Shown one piece after another: positions 57,004 to 64,000 of a stretch of DNA of 64,000 nt. Position 1 is the stretch's first letter. Each line of letters begins with the position of its first letter. The notes beneath the pieces were generated by a model. It was not told the DNA's origin and made no database searches. It was given only the letters and a program-made list of their open reading frames with translations. The position numbers and the translations under genes were made by a program. Source of the stretch: Macrophomina tecta (lineage: Eukaryota; Ascomycota; Dothideomycetes; Botryosphaeriales; Botryosphaeriaceae); assembly GCA_024180945.1 (NCBI GenBank), contig JAKSGN010000003.1, positions 3,162,001 through 3,226,000 on the forward strand. Direction: 5' to 3'.

Positions 57004-57838
57004 CAGGAATCCGCAGTCGATACTGGGGGCTCTACCGGCCACTCAAATCCCAAAAGAGTTCCACGCTTCCAGCATATCCCCACCCCGCCGTGCTGAAAGT
57101 CTTCAGGTAGACTATACGCCGTGGATATTGAGTAAATCAGACCAATTTGAGTGGAACCAAACTCTTTTTGATCTGTATGGGCGCACTGGCTCTGGCGATA
57201 CCACTGAGCCATGAAAGGAGCCAGTTCAGGGACAGGTGCTGCCACTCCGGTTTTCGTTCATGGTCGTACATCCAGAGGACGAACAAGATAGCTGTAAGAA
57301 GTCGCAGCAGACAATGTCAAGCGATGTAGCTCTCAAAGCCACCAGTTTCCTAGGCCAGCTACACGGAATATTTTGCACAACTTCTTCTCGGCAAGACTGG
57401 GGAAAGACGGACTCTCCCTATGTGCCTTCATTTGACATTGGGTGCGGGCCAGAATCAAGACTGATAAGACCGCGAACTATTGGCTGCGCTAGAGGCACCT
57501 TCGCGGCTTTGCACTATAATTTCATCCAGATTCTCCGGTTCGGCACTGGTCACGGGATACGGACAGCGCGTCCGACGGAAAGCTATCATATCAAAGGTCA
57601 TGATTGCGGATTATTGAAGTAGATTCTCTTTTTTTTTTTTTTTTTTTTGGATGCTGGGAGCGGCTATGCCAAATACGGCAGTAGCTGTGCTTGTGAGTCA
57701 AAGTGAGTGTCGTCCCATCCGCCCAAATCCCCGCTCTCGATCATAGGCTTAGACTGCCGATACTCTGGCCCAGTTCTTCAGCTTCCTCGAAATCTACAAG
57801 ATCCGGATCTTCAAGCTCGCTAGACCACACCAGCCAGC
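57004..57838. other. Intergenic with T19 tract
   Basis: No gene is recognised. A T19 run lies at 57630-57648. It ends at the 3' side of the propeller gene. Confidence 0.45.
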
Positions 57839-58843
57839 TCACTCCGCCAACTTTAGAGCAACGATCTTCCCTCCCTCGACATATGTCCCATTCACTGGGG
57901 CCGCACTGGCCCCTCCCGTCGTCACGTACAAAACATCCGCATCCGCCTCCGTCCTCCCAAAAGCCCCGCTCGTCGCGCCCGCCACATCCGTACTGTTCAG
58001 CCCGCCGGCCACAACCTCCTTCTCCCCACCCATTGTCACCCTCGTCACAACATTATCGTTCAGCCCGGCCAGATAGGCGACCGGCGCTCCATCCTCTGCC
58101 CTCACATTAAAGTCATCCGCCAACGCCCCCTCCGCAATAACCTCAGCCCCGCCAACTACATGCCCAGTAACCTCATCCACCCGCACCTTGCAGAACAAAC
58201 GCTTGGGACTGTTCACATAGTACAAATAACCGTCCAGATACCGCAGTCCGTTGATCCCCAATGTCAGGGCCAACCCCGAACTCGGCGCCATGGTCGCGTC
58301 CTGCAGATGCACCGCGTACGCCCCGCTCCGCGAATCGACGCGCCAAATCAAACCCAGCTGCGAGTCGGAGACGAACAGCGTGTGCGTGTGCGGCAGGTGC
58401 GCCATGCCGTTGAGTAAGCCGGCGGTGGGGATGGTCGTGATGGGCTTGACGGAGGGGGTGGTGCCGTTCCGGAAGTCGGCGCTGTAGACGCTGTTGTCGG
58501 CGATGACGGCGAAGACGTCGGGGCGGTATTCGGCAATTCCCGTGACTTGGGTGTGGTTGGCGAAGCGGTGGGCGAGCGTGGTGGCCGTATCGTTGGTTTG
58601 AGGCGGCGGGTGCGAGGGGTTGATCTGGTGCAGGTCGGCGCTGGGCTGCGTGAAGGTTACAAGGAGGTTGCCATTGTGGCGGACGGCGATGTTCTCGACC
58701 CAGGTGCCCAGGGGATATTGGTAGACGGTGTGGAGGTCTGCGGCTGCGGCGGCGAGTTTGTCTGGGGCAGCGGCTGGCAAAGAATGCACGCCGGGAGAAA
58801 AGAGCAGTGCGAAAACTGGTAGAATTTGGGAGAGGACGGCCAT
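57839..58843 (-). CDS. Secreted SMP-30/gluconolactonase-like beta-propeller protein
   Basis: An intronless frame of 334 aa with a signal peptide (MAVLSQILPVFALLFSPGVHS). Blade-like repeats follow: WVENIAVRHNGNLLVTF, VTGIAEYRPDVFAVIADNSVY, GLLNGMAHLPHTHTLFVSDS, GLIWRVD, LGINGLRYLDGYLYYVNSP, and VAYLAGLNDNVVTRV. This layout is that of the SMP-30/gluconolactonase/LRE-like six-bladed propellers that are numerous in fungi, often near secondary-metabolite or accessory loci. No substrate can be named. Several N-glycosylation sites (NDT, NHT, NGT) fit secretion. It lies in the accessory zone next to decayed genes. Confidence 0.8.
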   Translation of the reverse strand: MAVLSQILPVFALLFSPGVHSLPAAAPDKLAAAAADLHTVYQYPLGTWVENIAVRHNGNLLVTFTQPSADLHQINPSHPPPQTNDTATTLAHRFANHTQVTGIAEYRPDVFAVIADNSVYSADFRNGTTPSVKPITTIPTAGLLNGMAHLPHTHTLFVSDSQLGLIWRVDSRSGAYAVHLQDATMAPSSGLALTLGINGLRYLDGYLYYVNSPKRLFCKVRVDEVTGHVVGGAEVIAEGALADDFNVRAEDGAPVAYLAGLNDNVVTRVTMGGEKEVVAGGLNSTDVAGATSGAFGRTEADADVLYVTTGGASAAPVNGTYVEGGKIVALKLAE

Positions 58844-59639
58844 GATGGCTGGTTGCGGAGATCAAAGAATGTGGTGGTCGATGGTGAGCTCTTTGCTCAT
58901 GCAAGCATGCCTCTTCTTATATGACACTTGAGCGACTAAGGTGTGCTAAAGGCGTGAAGTCATGGTCCGGAGCATGTTCCTGAGCCAAGCAGGAATTTTT
59001 TCCGGCTTTTGTTCCTGGCTAATCTCCAAAAGGCACATCGAGCGGGTTGATTTGCCAATCCGGAACAATAGCGCATCAATATCGCCGGTCTTGCCAGGAT
59101 ACTAGTACGCCATCTCCATCCCATGGGGTTCTTGAGAATCAGTGCGTTCCAAAAGACCCACATACAGCGGTCTTAAGGCGGATATAGGCGGTGTTAAATC
59201 CTAGTTGACACAGCAGTGCGTCTTTCACCTGGCCGCTGTGCTAGCAGACTTAATAAAATGAGCCTTGCCGCGCAATACGCGTCGATCGCGTATATTGAGC
59301 GTCTGGAGTTCAAATCCAGCGCGTCCTGCCATACTTGCGCCTGCGTGATGAGTTGCCAGAGGAGCTCGTTCTATGCTTCCGTCGACGTCCAGGATCTGTG
59401 ACCCCATGATATTATTTTTGGACTTTCGCCCAATACCATTTGACTTCTCTTCGAATTCAGCAGAGGAGTGGACTAAATGACTGAGATGAAGCAGTGGAGT
59501 AGACTTGAAAGAGGGCATGTATGACACACGGCAGTTCTACATATCACATGAGCACTGCAAAGAAGCCATTTTGTACGATGCTGTTGGATTTGGTGGTGAT
59601 ACCACCAAATAAGAATGAGTGGCATAAGGACTAAGAGGT
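58844..59639. other. Intergenic, no gene seen
   Basis: The left end is the promoter of the propeller gene. No further gene is supported. Confidence 0.45.
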
Positions 59640-60180
59640 ACGCTCAGGGGGAGTCCTCTTATCCGTCCTCTTCCGTGATTAAGCTAAAGTTTATTGTACA
59701 CACACGTGATATTCAAACACACCCCGTTCGTGTGGTAGTGTAGCCAGCGCACGATAAGTCAGTAAATAAAAAAAAAACGACGTATATAACTAAGAATTAA
59801 ACTTATAAACTTAAAGCTAAAAAAGAATAGCAAGCGAGTTCTATACTACTAATTTCATTTTAATAAAATAAATGTGAAAAAGAAAAGTCTAGACAGCTTC
59901 TTTTTAAAAAATATATTAATCCACACAAACTTATTTTTGTTAGTTATGTAGGGCTATTAATTAGATTTTTTCTAATGATAATACCCCTTTACTACGTATT
60001 TTAATTATTATAAGCCGTTCCGTCTCGTTATAATACTTAATAAGATGGGACGACGCAAGCAACGTAGTGACGAGACGGGACGGCTTACGTATGCCGTTAA
60101 CGGCTCGTCAACAAGTTGTCAAACAGGACGGACGCCACCCTAGTAGTGACTAGTAATACATTGTGAAACCCTTCAAAGCG
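59640..60180. other. AT-rich block
   Basis: Base composition changes sharply to strongly A+T (for example 59765-60010), with TA-rich stretches and no open frame. This is typical of repeat DNA altered by repeat-induced point mutation. It holds the inverted repeat at 60011-60087 and abuts the hydrolase gene. Confidence 0.7.
60011..60087. repeat. Inverted repeat (18-bp arms, one mismatch)
   Basis: TAAGCCGTTCCGTCTCGT at 60011-60028 faces ACGAGACGGGACGGCTTA at 60070-60087; the arms differ at one base and enclose 41 nt. It could be a fold-back or MITE end, or a hairpin within the repeat. Confidence 0.85.
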
Positions 60181-60406
60181 CCCCTGGAATTTTGATCGGT
60201 CTAGTCTCTTGACTCAATTGAAGACACTGTTTTCTCGTTTCCTTCCCTCCTTTTCATTCCTTCGAGAGGCCGGCCGCAAATGTTATTTAAACCCACCGCT
60301 TCCCACGTCCAAAGTCGCTCTCCACCAACTTTTATCTGCAACCCTCACCCAAAGCTCACACGCTCTGACTTACTGCATTTTGATGTGCATCAGAAAGGCA
60401 GATATT

Positions 60407-61318
60407 ATGGCCAACGAAGTCACCTTTCAAAACCGAGGTGTGCGGATCGCCGCGCATCTTCATCTTCCGGATGGCTTCCAGGAAGGTCGAAAATACCCCG
60501 CACTCGTGGGGGTCCATCCCGCGGGCGGCGTCAAAGAGCAGACCATCGGTCTTTATGCGCAGCAGCTCGCCGCGCATGGTTTTGTGGTCCTCGTCTATGA
60601 TTCCTCCTATCAAGGCGCGAGCGGAGGAGAGCCACGTCTCTTGGAGGATCCGACGACGAGGGTAGAAGACGCCCGTTGCGCGGCGGATTTTCTGACCACC
60701 CAGTCCTTCGTCGATACCGAACGCATGGGTGTCTTCGGTGTGTGTGCCGGTGGCGGGTATGCGCTCGCCGTGGCTCAGACCGAACGCCGGTTCAAGGCCG
60801 TCGCTGGCGTCAGCGCGACACCGATGGGCGAAGCGGCCAGAAGGTTCTTTGGAAACCCCATCCCTCCTGCCGAGCAGATCAAGTCGCTCGAGGCAGCTGC
60901 GGCGCAGAGAACGGCGGAAGCCAATGGCGCGGCCCCGAGCTATATTCCTTTCGTCCCCGAAAGGCTGGAAGACATCAACGACAAGACACCCACCATGCTT
61001 CGAGAGGGCTATGACTATTACAGGACGCCGCGCGGCCAGCACCCCAATTCCAAGGGTCGCTTCCTGATGACCAGTATGGACAAGATGCTGGCCTTTTCGA
61101 CCTTTCCCCTGATTCCGACCCTTTTGACGCAGCCTCTGCTTCTGATTGCTGGCAGCGAGGCGGACACGAAGATCTACAGCGACGAAGCCTATGCTCTATC
61201 CGAGGGGCCGAAGGAATTGTTCGTCGTTGAAGGCGCGACGCACATCGCGCTCTACGACAAGCCTGAATATGTGGGTCAGGCCGTCGAGAAGCTCGCCTCA
61301 TTCTTCGGCCGACTCTGA
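60407..61318 (+). CDS. Bacterial-type alpha/beta hydrolase, DLH-like, cysteine nucleophile
   Basis: An intronless frame of 303 aa from MANEVTFQNRGVRIAAHLHL (an in-frame ATG at 60383 would add 8 residues). The nucleophile elbow is FGVCAGGGYA with Cys113 in place of Ser, as in dienelactone hydrolases. The acid is likely Asp253 (AGSEADTKIYSDE) and the base His279 (GATHIALYD). VGVHPAGGVKEQT contains the oxyanion-hole region. Length and motifs match alpha/beta hydrolases common in Proteobacteria. The GC-rich, codon-biased frame starts just after an AT-rich repeat block. A TTATTTAA element lies at 60283-60290. Horizontal transfer is plausible. The substrate is unknown. Confidence 0.88.
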   Translation: MANEVTFQNRGVRIAAHLHLPDGFQEGRKYPALVGVHPAGGVKEQTIGLYAQQLAAHGFVVLVYDSSYQGASGGEPRLLEDPTTRVEDARCAADFLTTQSFVDTERMGVFGVCAGGGYALAVAQTERRFKAVAGVSATPMGEAARRFFGNPIPPAEQIKSLEAAAAQRTAEANGAAPSYIPFVPERLEDINDKTPTMLREGYDYYRTPRGQHPNSKGRFLMTSMDKMLAFSTFPLIPTLLTQPLLLIAGSEADTKIYSDEAYALSEGPKELFVVEGATHIALYDKPEYVGQAVEKLASFFGRL

Positions 61319-64000
61319 ACTACGGCTACGGGACGAGTCAGGTTGTCGTGGTGTTAGGGCATAGCTTCCATGGGTTTAACAACAAAACAAGGGAAGAAGT
61401 GGGGTGCCACGATCCAGCATGGAGAAGACCCACGGAAGCTACGGGACTAACTTGACGCCAAGAGATTGCTCTGCCCGGAGTTCACTGCTCTGTCTCGGCT
61501 TAGTCCCACCCTCTGCGGAGGCCGACGGGGTGTGTGAATCCTCATCAACATCATCATCATCTTACCCCCCACTACCACAGAGCAATACAGCGCAACACAG
61601 GATAAATCAGATTGTACCAACCTTTCCTACTGTACATAAACCACACTCTTTACATTGCTTTGACCCTCGTGGTCAACTTCACTCAGCAACGATTCAGCCA
61701 CATTGTTGGTAACCAGGCCTTCGCACGCAGTGCTCACTCATCGCTTGTTCGTCCTCTTCTTGTACCCAGTCAAGGAAAACCCCGTGACTGGTTTTCTCCC
61801 TCTTTGGTGTCTGGATCCTTGGAGGCAGAGGCTGTCCGTTACACGCGCCTGATGGCATCTTTGAGCCCGAATTTTTTGCAGAGAAACCAATTTCTCGAGC
61901 ACAGGATCGACATTTGCCGTCAACCTGGCGAGGGGTATCAGAAAGGTGTAGCAGCCATTTTCTGAATAGACAGAACTATTGAGGAGTGGTGTAAAGTACC
62001 TTTACTCAAGTTTCTTTTTTGCCCCTGCCATCTTTCTCACTAGCTTACGGCATGGCCGAGTGGTGGCCGATTTCAGCTCAACTGGCATTCGTCGGTAGAA
62101 CGCATTATTACATAGCTTGATGCGTACTACGACTTCTATCCCCTTCCAGACCTTGATAGAAACTGGGCTCAGTCATTTCCGTTATCTGTTAATCAGCTAA
62201 CGTTTTCCACCAGTTATCTGGACACTCTACCAATACGAAGACGCGTTTGCATGTAAATCAACAATAGCGTCAACCCAGAACCTCGACTCAATCCGGAACG
62301 AGGATGAACTACATCTCGCTAAGCAAATTCTTCAGAACAAGGCAAGCTCGAGCATTCGGAAGGATGCAGTATCGTACCCTGAGGCTACCTTTTACGATTA
62401 GCTTACAAGAATGGATACTACAACTGTCTAAAGAGCCAGCTTTATTTAGCTGGACCCTTAGCCTCGATCAGCGACCCCAACAAATGATCAGTTGGTTCGT
62501 CAACACTTGCCGAAAGGGTTCGATATCTTTTCAGCAGAGATAAAATTGGTCTCCAAGTCTACATCTCGGAAGCAATGCACGTCTGCCTCAGTGTCTTCAT
62601 ACTACCTCGTGTTTCAGGTGGCTTTAGAAAGTCTCCAGATGATCCCGAAAATAGAGCGCAGCCGACGATGCTTACTCCAGCGACTGGCGATGCCACCAAG
62701 TGGAGAAACTCTGGGTGTTTTTTTCAACCGGAGCTCGTTCGATCGTTCTCCTAAGTGATGGGGGACCTAGTTGGTGATGGTAATGGCTTGTGGCAAGTTC
62801 CTGGTTTCATTTTTGTTGGGCCCCTAGCCTTAGCCAACTTCGGGGCCGAGTACGAGGGGGAAAACCTTAGATACGAGCTCGAGAACCACCGATGGGATGC
62901 AGATGCGTGAGTCGCGAAGATGATGTCGCCTGTGGGGGGAATGACCTTTGGAGGCCTAGAAGCTGGGTCGTCGTCCGACCAAGTTGGAGCTACAAGCTAT
63001 GGCTTGAACTATGCTTGAGTGATTGGTCTTATGTGTCTTGGAATTAATAGGGCAAGTGCTTTCTTCTGCGAGCAGGCTAGAAATCGAGGAATGAGTAATT
63101 AATTAAAATGATATCCGTGTTGGAATGTTCGAAAAGCCAGAGCTTGTGATCCTGTCGCATGGACGGGGAGTCGAAAGAATGGAAGCGAAGCTAGCCAGAT
63201 AAGAGTAATAGTCCAAGCAATCCTCAGCTTGAGACTTCGGCCGTCGAACACTCAAGTCGGATGCGAAGTTAAAAGAAGCGACTTGTGTCCGACGAGGGAG
63301 TAGATCTGCGATGATACGAGCACCCCAGTAAAGCTTGTGGTGTTGTCTGTTTCAAAGGATCTTAGCGTATCCACTTTTGCAATCATCTTAAAAAACCCGA
63401 AGTTCGGCCTCGGCCGAGGAAATGTTTCGTACTGGGCAACAAATCGCTCACCACTATGCAGACACGAATCAGCCGAATCGCACGTAGCCATCCAATGCTC
63501 TCGGTTTCTGCCGGGAGACGGCGTGCAATGTGCGCGCGCCTTCGCTATGGCCGCTGCGGTTAAGAGCTCGTGACGCGTGCAGAAACTAGGGCAAACTGAC
63601 TCATGGAAGGGCGCTGACCAAACATGCGGCGCCTGTTTATGTCAGAAAGACATCTGATTGCTTGCAGCTTCAGTGGTTTTGAAAATTGTTCTGTAAAGCG
63701 CACTAATAGTCCTACACCTCAGCCGCTTTCTACCCCTCAGCTACTTAGAAAAATCACTCAAAACAATAACGTACCCTCTTCATCCCTTACCTCATTATAC
63801 CACCATGCAGCGCATCTTTGGACGCGAAATTTTAGGTAATACTAGGCAAATGCATTAGCTTTTATATAATCAACGAGTTTCGGTTATTACACAATTATAA
63901 GATAATGTGAGGACTAGAAGCAAATAGGGAGTTTAGTAATAGCATAAGAGGTAGTCTCTATTAATTAACATACGAATCCTTAAAGAATGCGAGAAGTTAG
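61319..64000. other. No gene recognised; AT-rich right edge
   Basis: The 3' flank of the hydrolase and about 2.6 kb without a supportable gene. Around 62215-62400 one frame reads protein-like (YQYEDAFACKSTIASTQNL ... DELHLAKQILQNKASSSIRK) but hits several TAG/TAA stops, so it could be a gene relic. From about 63840 the sequence turns AT-rich, perhaps the edge of another repeat block. Confidence 0.4.

Noticed and set aside
59280..59335. tRNA-like T-arm (GGAGTTCAAATCC)
   Set aside because: The stem only pairs with the loop shifted by one base, and no matching acceptor or anticodon stem is found upstream.
1..64000. CRISPR arrays, bacterial operons or riboswitches
   Set aside because: The genome is eukaryotic (spliceosomal introns, fungal gene families), and no regularly spaced repeat array is present.

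Overview
This window comes from the nuclear genome of a filamentous ascomycete (Pezizomycotina). The layout and protein families suggest Dothideomycetes, but I cannot place it more precisely from sequence alone. The reasons are: short spliceosomal introns of about 50-100 bp with GTRNGY donors and CTRAY-type branch sites; a Zn2Cys6 regulator, CFEM and M28E secreted proteins, NOT2, BEM1 and VPS36 of fungal type; and an FTA2-like gene family. Coding frames with ATG starts were joined by hand at intron borders, and every multi-exon model below keeps frame over its whole length.

Left edge (1-8 kb): a divergent pair made of a PD-(D/E)XK nuclease-like gene (cut by the window edge) and an FTA2/atypical-kinase-like gene, then an unrecognised helical protein on the minus strand, a decayed gene relic, and an intron-bearing tRNA-Glu(CTC). 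Core block 1 (8.8-12.6 kb): an M3 oligopeptidase (PRD1 type) with an exceptional 1.55 kb intron. A gene-poor stretch of about 7 kb follows.

Core block 2 (19.8-42.5 kb) is dense housekeeping: Zn2Cys6 regulator, NOT2 <-> mitoribosomal uL29m (divergent), Rab GDI, SRP receptor beta, an SDR enzyme, an unassigned carrier-like protein, VPS36 <-> THP3-type SAC3/GANP protein (divergent), and BEM1. GDI, SRP receptor beta, VPS36 and BEM1 all serve membrane traffic or polarity, but there is no sign of co-regulation beyond shared divergent promoters.

Right part (42.5-64 kb): a second tRNA-Glu(CTC) that is a near copy of the first, a membrane-embedded RBR ubiquitin ligase, a CFEM protein and a secreted leucine aminopeptidase. 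Then comes an accessory zone (53.3-60.2 kb) with a repetitive relic broken by TAA/TAG stops, a coiled-coil gene with a premature TAG, a broken C2H2 zinc-finger gene, a secreted SMP-30/propeller protein and an AT-rich block with an inverted repeat. Right beside it lies an intronless, bacterial-looking alpha/beta hydrolase. The last 2.7 kb hold no gene I can support.
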